Shown here piece by piece: positions 16,175-24,407 of a stretch of 64,000 bases of DNA. The translations under genes were made by a program, and so were the position numbers. The stretch covers positions 56,337-120,336 of the forward strand of contig JAJYOU010000004.1 in assembly GCA_021795965.1 (NCBI GenBank). The letters run 5' to 3'. Below the pieces are notes generated by a model. The model did not search any database and was not told the origin of the DNA. It saw only the letters and a list, made by a program, of their open reading frames with translations. Position 1 is the first letter of the stretch. Every line of letters starts with the position of its first letter. This stretch comes from Chloroflexota bacterium (GTDB lineage: Bacteria; Chloroflexota; Anaerolineae; Anaerolineales; Villigracilaceae).

Positions 16175-17128
16175 ATGAATAATAATACGCTTTCCTTGCT
16201 CAGTCTGCTGCCTGAATATCGTGACTATGTTTGGGGAGGGCAAAAGCTTCGTCCCGGCAAAAGAACAGCCGAAGCCTGGATCATACACGAAACTGATCAG
16301 GTTGGACCTGGCAGTCCATTTGCAGGAAAAACACTTGGAGAACTATCCGAAACTTTTGGTGAATTATTGTTGGGGTCAATCACTATAAAAAAAACAGGGC
16401 AACGCTTCCCCTTGCTCGTCAAAATATTGGAAAGCGTTGAATGGCTTTCCATCCAGGTTCATCCAAATGATCTTCAAGCTGTTGCTTTGGAAGGTCCCGG
16501 TCATTTTGGCAAAACAGAAGCATGGGTTGTCTTGGAAGCTGAGGTTGGTTCTTCTTTATTAGCCGGGTTGAAACCTGGTGTTTCTTCAGAAAAGTTGAGG
16601 GATTCGATCCGATCTGGTGAGGTTGCAGAAATCTGCCAGAAATTCCCGGTTCAACCGGGTCAGGCCTTTTTTATCGAACCTGGAACGCTGCATTCCATCG
16701 GACCGGGCTTGCTGATTTATGAAATTCAACAGGCTTCTGATATCACTTATCGAGTTTTTGACTGGAATCGTCCAGCAGCTGCAGGCAGGCAATTGCATAT
16801 CGAGAAATCCATCGAGGTTACCAAATTTGACTCCGTTGTCAAACCAATTTCAGCACCTAATCTTAATAAGAACGATCAAATTACGTTATTGGATTGTGAT
16901 TATTTCAGGCTGATGTTGCTTTCAGTGAAAGGCACCTCTTTAATCCAAGAAACTCGCGGAGAATCATTTCATATCTTGACTGTCATCGAGGGCGAGGTAA
17001 AAGTGGAATATGAATCAAAAACAGTAAAACTAAAGCAATTTGAAACCATACTGGTGCCTGCTTGTTGCAGCCTTTACACAATCATTTCCGAAGGATCAGC
17101 GAAGATATTAAAATCCAAGGTTATTTAA
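16175..17128 (+). CDS. manA: Mannose-6-phosphate isomerase, class I
   Basis: 317 aa, the short type I form. It interconverts mannose 6-phosphate and fructose 6-phosphate, linking glycolysis to GDP-mannose supply. The cupin metal site is visible in QVHPND, GKTEAW and EPGTLHSIG, which supply the zinc-binding His and Glu residues. A ribosome site GAGG lies 6 bases before the ATG. It is monocistronic, bounded downstream by a bidirectional terminator. Confidence 0.9.
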   Translation: MNNNTLSLLSLLPEYRDYVWGGQKLRPGKRTAEAWIIHETDQVGPGSPFAGKTLGELSETFGELLLGSITIKKTGQRFPLLVKILESVEWLSIQVHPNDLQAVALEGPGHFGKTEAWVVLEAEVGSSLLAGLKPGVSSEKLRDSIRSGEVAEICQKFPVQPGQAFFIEPGTLHSIGPGLLIYEIQQASDITYRVFDWNRPAAAGRQLHIEKSIEVTKFDSVVKPISAPNLNKNDQITLLDCDYFRLMLLSVKGTSLIQETRGESFHILTVIEGEVKVEYESKTVKLKQFETILVPACCSLYTIISEGSAKILKSKVI

Positions 17129-17165
17129 TTCGAGACAAATTTTCAGAATCAAAATTCGATGACAA

Positions 17166-17199
17166 GAAAAAAACTGGCATTTATTCGCCAGTTTTTTTC
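17166..17199. terminator. Bidirectional terminator between manA and the ABC exporter
   Basis: A run of A, ACTGGC, an 8-base loop, GCCAGT and a run of T: a short stem with A/T tracts on both sides, serving manA on plus and the ABC gene on minus. Confidence 0.8.
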
Positions 17200-17239
17200 T
17201 TAATCTTGGAACATTATTTTTATAAATATTTTTTAAATT

Positions 17240-19108
17240 TTATTGGACCGTTTCAAATTGACTGTTATGGAGTTCGGCATAGAAACCGCCACGATCTAAC
17301 AGCTCTTGGTGCGTACCTTGTTCCACAATATCACCATGATTCATCACCAGGATTAAATCTGCATCTCGAATGGTAGAGAGACGGTGCGCGATCACAAAGC
17401 TGGTGCGAGCCTTCATCAAATTATCCATCGCATGTTGGATCAGGACTTCCGTACGGGTATCGACTGAACTGGTTGCCTCATCCAAAATAAGGATTTTGGG
17501 GTTTGCCAGGAATGCACGAGCGATCGTGAGTAATTGCATTTGTCCTTGAGAAATGTTGGAAGTTTCTTCATTGAGAACCATATTGTAACCATCAGGCAAT
17601 GTGTGAACAAAGTGATCGATATGGGCAGCCCGAGCTGCAGCGAATACCTCTTCATCAGTGGCGTTTTGTTTTCCATAGCGAATATTTTCCATGATCGTAC
17701 CGTTATAGAGCCAGGTGTCTTGAAGAACCATGCCGAATAATTTTCGCAGGTCAAACCTGGTGAGATCACGTATATCCTGACCGTCAATTAATATGCTACC
17801 CGAATTGACATCATAGAATCGCATCAATAGCTTCACCATGGTAGTCTTCCCTGCACCGGTTGGTCCGACGATCGCGATTTTGTGTCCTGCTTCAGCAACT
17901 GCTGAAAAATCATTAATAATGGTCTTATCGGGGGAATAACCAAATTGGACGTCTTTAAACTCCACCTGACCTTTTACGTTTTCCAAAATAATAGGCGAAG
18001 ATGTTTCTGAAATTTCTTCTTCTTCGCTTAGGAATTCAAAGACACGTTCAGATGCAGCAGCGGTTTGCTGCAAAACGTTGGAGATGTTCGCGAGTTGCGA
18101 AATTGGCTGGGTGAAAGTTCGAACATATTGTATGAATGCCTGGATTGAGCCAATGGTTATAGTGCCATTAATGGTCAAATAGCCGCCTAAAATCGCAACA
18201 ACCACATATCCAAGGTTGCCGATGAATGTCATCAGCGGCATCATCAGGCCGGAGAAGAATTGTGATTTCCACGCAGAGTCATATAGTCTGTTATTGAATT
18301 GATCAAATTTTCGAATACTTTCTTCCTCCCCATTGAAAGATTTCATCACAATGTGACCACCAAACATTTCTTCGACGTGTCCATTGACATGACCAAGGTA
18401 ATCCTGTTGTTCTTTGAAATATTTTTGAGATTGGCGAACAATTAGAGTAACCACTATCGTTGAAATCGGTATGGTTGCCAGGGCAACCAGCGTCATTAAC
18501 CAATTGATCGAAAACATTGCAATGATCACGCCAACGACTGTGACGATTGATGTAATGATTTGAGACATTGATTGGCTGAGCGTTTGGTTGATCGTATCAA
18601 CATCATTTGTAATACGGGACAGAACCTCTCCGTGAGTAGTTTGGTCGAAATATCGCAAAGGCATACGATTTATTTTCTCAGAAATTTCACGGCGGAAGCG
18701 ATATGCAATATCAGTGGAGACCCTGGCCATGATCAAACCCTGGGCGATCATGAAAAGGGAGGATCCGACGTATAGTCCAAGGGTGATCAATACAATCTTT
18801 CCGATTGCGTTGAAATCGATCGATCCGCTGCCGTTTAGCTGGGCTACTACGCCTTCGAAAAGTTTTGTCGTAGCTTCGCCTAATATTTTTGGTCCAATAA
18901 TGTTTGCAGTGGTTGATATTGCTGCAAAAATGACCACAATCACTAATTGCCAACGGTATTTGTCCAAATAGCTGATCAATTTGGTCATTGTGCCTTTGAA
19001 ATCACGGGCTTTCTCACCCGCCATCATAGTTCCGTGTCCCATCGGACCACCACCGATTGGACCGCGCGACCTTATCGATCCGGAGGTTCCCGGTCTACCT
19101 TGCATCAT
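17240..19108 (-). CDS. ABC multidrug-type exporter, fused permease-ATPase (subunit 2)
   Basis: 622 aa. After a Gly/Arg-rich N-terminus of about 45 residues there is a six-helix exporter domain (about 50-350) and an ATPase domain with Walker A GPTGAGKTT, Walker B LILDEATSSVD and signature NISQGQMQ. The signature differs from LSGGQ (SQGQM in place of SGGQ), a degeneracy common in one half of heterodimeric exporters. It overlaps the upstream exporter gene by 4 bases. The pair probably works as a heterodimer exporting a drug, lipid or peptide. Confidence 0.88.
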   Translation of the reverse strand: MMQGRPGTSGSIRSRGPIGGGPMGHGTMMAGEKARDFKGTMTKLISYLDKYRWQLVIVVIFAAISTTANIIGPKILGEATTKLFEGVVAQLNGSGSIDFNAIGKIVLITLGLYVGSSLFMIAQGLIMARVSTDIAYRFRREISEKINRMPLRYFDQTTHGEVLSRITNDVDTINQTLSQSMSQIITSIVTVVGVIIAMFSINWLMTLVALATIPISTIVVTLIVRQSQKYFKEQQDYLGHVNGHVEEMFGGHIVMKSFNGEEESIRKFDQFNNRLYDSAWKSQFFSGLMMPLMTFIGNLGYVVVAILGGYLTINGTITIGSIQAFIQYVRTFTQPISQLANISNVLQQTAAASERVFEFLSEEEEISETSSPIILENVKGQVEFKDVQFGYSPDKTIINDFSAVAEAGHKIAIVGPTGAGKTTMVKLLMRFYDVNSGSILIDGQDIRDLTRFDLRKLFGMVLQDTWLYNGTIMENIRYGKQNATDEEVFAAARAAHIDHFVHTLPDGYNMVLNEETSNISQGQMQLLTIARAFLANPKILILDEATSSVDTRTEVLIQHAMDNLMKARTSFVIAHRLSTIRDADLILVMNHGDIVEQGTHQELLDRGGFYAELHNSQFETVQ

Positions 19109-21348
19109 AGTAATTCCTCCTTGTTGAGTTGTGATGTGGCAATTTCGCGGTAAGTTTCACAATTCTCCAATAATTCTTTGTGGGTGCCTTTACCAACAAT
19201 GTGACCATCATCCAGCACAATAATTTGTTCTGCATTTTTAATGGTCGAAACTCGTTGAGTGACGATCAACAGGGTGCTTTCTGAAGATTTTTCCTTAAAG
19301 GCGCGCCTCAGGGCTGAGTCGGTCTTAAAATCAAGGGCGGAGAAGCTGTCGTCGAGAATATAAATGGGAGGTCTTTTAACGATTGCCCGGGCGATGGAAA
19401 GACGCTGTTTTTGTCCACCAGAAACGTTCGCTCCACCTTGCGAGATTTCAGTATCCAACCCGGCATCAGTCGACTTAATGAATTCTTCGGCTTGAGCAAT
19501 ATCAATTGCAGTATAGAGCATTTCATCTGTTGCATTTTTATCAGCGTAGAGCAGATTACTCTTAATCGTGCCGGAAAAAAGCGAACTTTTTTGTGGTACA
19601 TACCCGATTTTCGCCCGCAGATCGTGTTGTGTCACTTTTCGAATATCAACACTGTCGATCAATATCACTCCTTCGGTCACATCATACAAACGCGGGATGA
19701 GGTTGACAATTGTGGATTTTCCCGCTCCAGTTGAACCAATGAAGGCAGTGGTTTGACCGGATCTGGCAGTAAAGTTTATATTTTCCAGCGCATTGGTATC
19801 TGCTCCCGGGTAGCGGAAAGATACATCTCGAAATTCCACATCGCCCTTGAAAACTGAAGGGAAAGATTCTGGATTTTCAATGTCTTTAATATGTGGATCG
19901 GTGTCAATAACCTCTGCAATACGGTCGCCCGAGACAGAAGCCCGAGGAATGATAATGAACATCATGGAGAGCATCACAAAGGACATCACGATCTGCATGG
20001 CATACTGCATGTAAGCGATCATATCTCCGACTTGCATGTTCGCAGCAGCAACTTGTTTTGCTCCGAACCAGACGATTCCCAGCATGAGAGTATTCATGAT
20101 GAGCATCATGATCGGGAACATCATCACCATCAATCTGTTGATGAATAAACTGACTGCAGTAACATCGACATTGGCATTATCGAAGCGTTCTTCTTCAAAT
20201 TTCTGCTTATTAAAGGATCGGATTACCATCATTCCGGTCAGGTTTTCACGGGACACAAGATTGATACGGTCGACCAACTTTTGATTGAGTCGGAATTTCG
20301 GCAATGCAACTGAAAAAATGGTCAAAATTAAACTGACAAGCATCAGAACAGCAATTAATATCAGCCATGCAAGTGGTGAGTCTTTCGATAGAACCTTGAT
20401 AATCCCGCCGATACCAATTAATGGTGCGTAAAAAACCATGCGGACCATCATGATCACCACCATTTGGATTTGGGTGATATCGTTTGTGTTACGAGTGATC
20501 AGGGAAGCTGTTGAAAATTTATCAAACTCCGTACTCGCAAAACTTTCCACCTTGCTAAACACATCTCGGCGGATATCACGAGCCATACCTGCTGCGATCC
20601 GTGATGCGAGGTAACCGACAATGATCGCGATGGTTCCTGAAATAAGCGTCAGCAGCAGCATCCAAGCTCCTGCTTTAAGAATGTAGTTATTCTGGTATTT
20701 GCCTGTATCCAAACCGACAGCCTGGTATTCCTTCTTTACCTCCAATACAGCGGCTTGATTGATTATCTTGTTGCCAAGAACTTCAATTTTTTGATTTAAT
20801 TTATCTGTAATCTGGGTAAGATTGGAGGCAGGTAGTTTAGCGAGGAGGGCAAAGAGATCCGTTCCAGCGGGCAGCTTGGAAAGATCAAATCCACCCAATC
20901 CAGGACCCATCTGCGCAGCTTTTGAAGGATCAGCCATGATTCCTTCGATCGACGCGACCGCCATTAATGCTTTGCCTATAATAGGATCAATCCGTGAAAT
21001 TTCAGTCTGATTAATATTATTAAGAATAAAAACTGGTTCATTCGCAAGAATGGGATATTTTTCCAGATTTTGCTGGAAATCGACGGAATTATGATCCACC
21101 AAGGTGTAATCTGCCAATATGGAATCTTTCTGGTCCGGTTCAATGAACATCAGGACCCGATTCATTTCGCTCTGGCGAATGACAATCGGGATTGCATTTT
21201 CTATTCCACCTTGTTGGATTCCTGTGTTTACTATTCCGGAAAGATAATCGGGTAACGCCAGGTCAATGTTTGCCTGAGCAAATAATAAAATGATGGACAG
21301 CGCTAACAATAAAAGATACGGTTTTGTGTACTTAAGCAATTTCAGCAT
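19105..21348 (-). CDS. ABC multidrug-type exporter, fused permease-ATPase (subunit 1)
   Basis: 747 aa, about 130 residues longer than usual. The extra length is a polar insert (about 35-215) between the first and second helices, expected outside the membrane. The ATPase domain has Walker A GSTGAGKST and a canonical signature, VSGGQKQR. In Walker B, YILDDSFSALD, the catalytic Glu is replaced by Asp, the usual feature of the degenerate ATP site in heterodimeric exporters. It starts 2 bases after the MarR gene and is followed by its 622-aa partner. Confidence 0.88.
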   Translation of the reverse strand: MLKLLKYTKPYLLLLALSIILLFAQANIDLALPDYLSGIVNTGIQQGGIENAIPIVIRQSEMNRVLMFIEPDQKDSILADYTLVDHNSVDFQQNLEKYPILANEPVFILNNINQTEISRIDPIIGKALMAVASIEGIMADPSKAAQMGPGLGGFDLSKLPAGTDLFALLAKLPASNLTQITDKLNQKIEVLGNKIINQAAVLEVKKEYQAVGLDTGKYQNNYILKAGAWMLLLTLISGTIAIIVGYLASRIAAGMARDIRRDVFSKVESFASTEFDKFSTASLITRNTNDITQIQMVVIMMVRMVFYAPLIGIGGIIKVLSKDSPLAWLILIAVLMLVSLILTIFSVALPKFRLNQKLVDRINLVSRENLTGMMVIRSFNKQKFEEERFDNANVDVTAVSLFINRLMVMMFPIMMLIMNTLMLGIVWFGAKQVAAANMQVGDMIAYMQYAMQIVMSFVMLSMMFIIIPRASVSGDRIAEVIDTDPHIKDIENPESFPSVFKGDVEFRDVSFRYPGADTNALENINFTARSGQTTAFIGSTGAGKSTIVNLIPRLYDVTEGVILIDSVDIRKVTQHDLRAKIGYVPQKSSLFSGTIKSNLLYADKNATDEMLYTAIDIAQAEEFIKSTDAGLDTEISQGGANVSGGQKQRLSIARAIVKRPPIYILDDSFSALDFKTDSALRRAFKEKSSESTLLIVTQRVSTIKNAEQIIVLDDGHIVGKGTHKELLENCETYREIATSQLNKEELL

Positions 21349-21350
21349 AA

Positions 21351-21839
21351 TTACTTTTGCTCCTTAAAGGAATGGTGATGGTTTTTTGTGGATAAGTTAT
21401 TATCGATCCGCCGTGTTGCCCTCGATAAGGTATTGAATGCAGCAGCGACCGTTTCATACTCATCTTGATTAAGATTGTTAATTAATTCTTCCACCCATAA
21501 AGTCCGAACATTAATTCCTTCTTCAATCAAATTTAAAGCTTTTGGGGATAAATTAATAATTTTTTCGCGTCGATCATTGGGATTTTCACTTCGTTCCAGT
21601 AATCCATTCACTACAAGTTTTTCTACGAGCTGGCTTGCCGCGGCTGGCGAGACCTGCAGCAAATCACTAATGTAATTTAAGCCGTTTCCTTTTGCATAAT
21701 GAAGATGCATGAGTATGGTAAATTGTGGCATGGAAAGTCCTGCGGAGCGGATAAAACGCATACCATCGCGCATTGAACGCGTGGTCGAAACGTCTATCCA
21801 TTTCCTTACCTCTTCGGTAAGTTCGAGTTTATTGATCAT
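21351..21839 (-). CDS. MarR-family transcriptional regulator
   Basis: 162 aa. Winged helix-turn-helix with YISDLLQVSPAAASQLVEKLV as the recognition region and the wing motif NPNDRREKIINLS (the conserved D-x-R-x-x). First gene of the exporter operon, 2 bases before subunit 1; it most likely represses the operon and releases it when a substrate of the pump binds. Confidence 0.9.
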   Translation of the reverse strand: MINKLELTEEVRKWIDVSTTRSMRDGMRFIRSAGLSMPQFTILMHLHYAKGNGLNYISDLLQVSPAAASQLVEKLVVNGLLERSENPNDRREKIINLSPKALNLIEEGINVRTLWVEELINNLNQDEYETVAAAFNTLSRATRRIDNNLSTKNHHHSFKEQK

Positions 21840-21868
21840 GTGGCACCCTTATTAGTTAAGATTTGTGA

Positions 21869-21897
21869 AATATATTGTGTGCTTAAGTATTTGTCAA
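21869..21897 (-). promoter_or_regulatory. Sigma70-type promoter of the MarR-ABC operon with embedded repeats
   Basis: TTGACA, 17-base spacer, TATATT on the minus strand, 30 bases upstream of the MarR start: consensus -35 and near-consensus -10. On the plus strand two direct repeats, TTAAGATTTGTGAA (21856-21869) and TTAAGTATTTGTCAA (21883-21897), overlap the -10 and -35. Their starts are 27 bases apart, as expected for an autorepressor operator. Confidence 0.75.
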
Positions 21898-21989
21898 GAT
21901 TTTGAAGGAAGGTCTAATATGTCTCTTACAAATCAATAAAAATTTACTCTGATTATCAGGATTTATTTTCAAAGAAGTCAATTTAAATA

Positions 21990-22029
21990 AAAAAAAGCGA
22001 GGGAATCATCACCCTTCGCTTTATTTTTT
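21990..22029. terminator. Terminator ending the catabolic operon
   Basis: On the minus strand AAAGCGAAGGG pairs with CCCTCGCTTT around an 8-base loop, followed by TTTTTTTAT. It lies 28 bases after the MttB-family gene and separates it from the MarR gene. Confidence 0.8.
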
Positions 22030-22056
22030 ATATGATTAAATTAATTCGTAAATTTT

Positions 22057-23484
22057 CTAATCAGGTTTCGCTTCAAGAACTATTTGGTCCAGGGTTTTAA
22101 TTATTTCATCGGGTAAGGGTTCTGGCTTATGCGTTTCCAGGATTTGCAGTGCTTTGTCTTGGGCACGTTCGCGCATGGTTTTTCCACCGGCTTTTTTCCA
22201 ACCGTCATAATTGTGTCGTTCGAAAAGTTTGGAATAAAAATCTTTGCGATAATTTTTATTTGTATGTTTTGTACCCATAAAATCACCGTCTGGACCCACT
22301 TGGTGAATCAAATCAAGAGCCAGGGTGTCATCATTGACCTCAACTTCCTGGAGAAAGTGACGGGTATAGGCAATGATTTCATCGCAGATCACAACCTGTT
22401 CAATGGAATTTGTCATGCCACTATCCAAGTATCCAACATCATGTGCCATTTGAGCACCCGCCAGGCTTTCAAGCATGATCGAAAGTGCAGCTTCGGCGGC
22501 TGCCTGGGAATCGGGCAGTTTAGAATCTGAACAACCCGTCAGACCAAAAATCGGTAGACCGTAGCCATGGGCATTTTCCACCAGCATGACCCGGTTGGTT
22601 GGGTCGGAGTAACAATCTATGGCTGTCCGCATTTCAAGCATGTCATTGACTCCCCCGGTCAGAATAACCGGGGCACCTTCACGTTTGATCTGCGAGATAA
22701 CGAGACCAGCCAATTCTCCCGCGTTTGCGAGAGCTATGGCTCCAGCAGCGGTGACTGGACCTGTTGCGCCACGTAGAACCACCGGTGTGTATGTGGTGGG
22801 TATTCCTTTTCCAGCCAGAAAAATCAATTTTTTTAGGGCGTCCTCATTATGTTTTAAGGGATGGCTGACATTGATATAACAGGCAGTTAAAGGCTTTTCT
22901 CGCAGGGCATCTTCTCCACCCACGACTGCCTCCGCCATTTTGATTGCATCCACACAACCGCTGAATTCAAGCGTTACAAACAGAATGGGTTTGATGCTGT
23001 TGGCAAGCATAGCTCGCATTTGTTGACGATCGTATGTTCTGGGATCGAGTTCTGAAGCAATCGCGAATGACATCAGGAAATCAATATTTTCCAGCGCATC
23101 ACAAACGATGGACGCATCGATCACATCCTGTAAAATACCTGGACGTCGTTCGCCAGTTTTGAGATCGATCACATTTGGACAGTCTGAACCAGTGCCAAAA
23201 TAGGTATTGTATCCTTCGAGAGCCATAGCAGGTTCGCCGTGACGGTTGAAAAGCGTGACGCTTTTCGGAGCCGTGTTTAGAGCCCATTCCACCATTTTTG
23301 CTGGCAAATGAACCCGATTCCCTTCTTCGACAGTGACGCCTTTTGATTGAAGCAGTTCTAAAGCTTCATGATCAAAAAGGCGTAGACCAGTTTTTTCGAG
23401 GATTTCGAGACTGGCGTTTTGAATTCGGCTTATTTTCTCATCCGACAGTTTGCGAAAATTCAATCCATATGGTGTTTTGAGCAT
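22057..23484 (-). CDS. MttB-family (trimethylamine/betaine:corrinoid) methyltransferase, non-pyrrolysine type
   Basis: 475 aa, the normal family length. It moves a methyl group from an N-methylated substrate to a corrinoid protein. The frame is complete with no internal amber codon, so it belongs to the large non-pyrrolysine branch that includes glycine-betaine methyltransferase MtgB. Good ribosome site AGGAGAA. It is the last gene of the cluster. No MttC-type corrinoid protein with DxHxxG lies beside it; the only cobalamin-binding protein is at the head of the cluster and has an altered motif. The substrate is unknown. Confidence 0.85.
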   Translation of the reverse strand: MLKTPYGLNFRKLSDEKISRIQNASLEILEKTGLRLFDHEALELLQSKGVTVEEGNRVHLPAKMVEWALNTAPKSVTLFNRHGEPAMALEGYNTYFGTGSDCPNVIDLKTGERRPGILQDVIDASIVCDALENIDFLMSFAIASELDPRTYDRQQMRAMLANSIKPILFVTLEFSGCVDAIKMAEAVVGGEDALREKPLTACYINVSHPLKHNEDALKKLIFLAGKGIPTTYTPVVLRGATGPVTAAGAIALANAGELAGLVISQIKREGAPVILTGGVNDMLEMRTAIDCYSDPTNRVMLVENAHGYGLPIFGLTGCSDSKLPDSQAAAEAALSIMLESLAGAQMAHDVGYLDSGMTNSIEQVVICDEIIAYTRHFLQEVEVNDDTLALDLIHQVGPDGDFMGTKHTNKNYRKDFYSKLFERHNYDGWKKAGGKTMRERAQDKALQILETHKPEPLPDEIIKTLDQIVLEAKPD

Positions 23485-23531
23485 GTTGATTCTCCTGATC
23501 GTTACGGAATCTGAAATTTGTGAAACACAAT

Positions 23532-24407
23532 TTATTTTAAATGGTTTTCAATGGCTTGCTGTCTGGCTTGAATGAGTGCTCGCTGAACAATTATCGGAAT
23601 GATTTCAAGACGATATTCTCGGGATGCTCTTAGCGGGTTGCTGCGCGGCAATGCTTCCTTCTGGACGAACATTCCCGCTTCGGCAATTATCTCGTCGGTT
23701 GGCGGTTTATTAATCAAATACCTTTCAGCGGTATGGGCTCGATAAGGAGTCGAACCCACCGGTCCAAGAGCGATAATGGCACTTTGGATTAAATCCTCTA
23801 AAAATTCGAGTTTTACTGCGCAGTTCAGGATCGGCAGGGTCAGGTTTGTGCGGCGCCCAATCCTTTGCCAGCCGGCGCCCCATGTTTTTTGCGGAATCTG
23901 GAAACGCAAATGAGTTGCAAGCTGGCTCGTTGAATCAATTTTAGATTCTCCGGGTCGGATGAAAAAGTTCTCTACAGGCAGCCAGGTTTCCCCTTCCAAT
24001 GAGACAACTTTAATCTCAGCTTCCAAGGCAAGAGCAGCGATTGCACCATCTGCAGCCGGCATGCCATTGACCAGGTTGCCAACCCAAGTGGCGCGCGTTT
24101 GAATGCCGGTTGCTCCGACCGATGCAGCAGCCAGTGTCAGCATGGGAAATTCATTCTGTAAAAATTTGTGCTTTTTGATGTCAGAAAAAGTGACCGCCGC
24201 ACCCACCTCCACAAAATCCCCTTCAACTTTAACCTGAGTTAATTGGGCGATCCTCGTAATATCCACCAGCACATCAGCAGATTTGCGACCTTTTCGCAGA
24301 TCTATCGCCAGGTCAGTACCGCCTGCGATGATGCGAGCTTTCCCTTCGTACGAGGCTAAAATTTCAAGCGTTTCTTTCACGCTGGAAGGGATCATGTAAA
24401 GTATCAT
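23532..24407 (-). CDS. FAD-binding subunit of a molybdenum hydroxylase (CoxM/XdhB-like)
   Basis: 291 aa. The FAD-binding PCMH-type motifs are present: RIIAGGTDLAIDLR near residue 29 and TRATWVGNLVNGMPAADG near 107, followed by the CO-dehydrogenase flavoprotein C-terminal domain (about 180-285). It passes electrons from the Fe-S clusters to the final acceptor. It overlaps the large subunit gene by 4 bases, so translation is coupled and the two form one enzyme. Confidence 0.9.
   Translation of the reverse strand: MILYMIPSSVKETLEILASYEGKARIIAGGTDLAIDLRKGRKSADVLVDITRIAQLTQVKVEGDFVEVGAAVTFSDIKKHKFLQNEFPMLTLAAASVGATGIQTRATWVGNLVNGMPAADGAIAALALEAEIKVVSLEGETWLPVENFFIRPGESKIDSTSQLATHLRFQIPQKTWGAGWQRIGRRTNLTLPILNCAVKLEFLEDLIQSAIIALGPVGSTPYRAHTAERYLINKPPTDEIIAEAGMFVQKEALPRSNPLRASREYRLEIIPIIVQRALIQARQQAIENHLK

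Noticed and set aside
22057..23484. Possible pyrrolysine (amber) codon in the MttB-family gene
   Set aside because: The frame is full length (475 codons) without an internal TAG, so it is the non-pyrrolysine branch.
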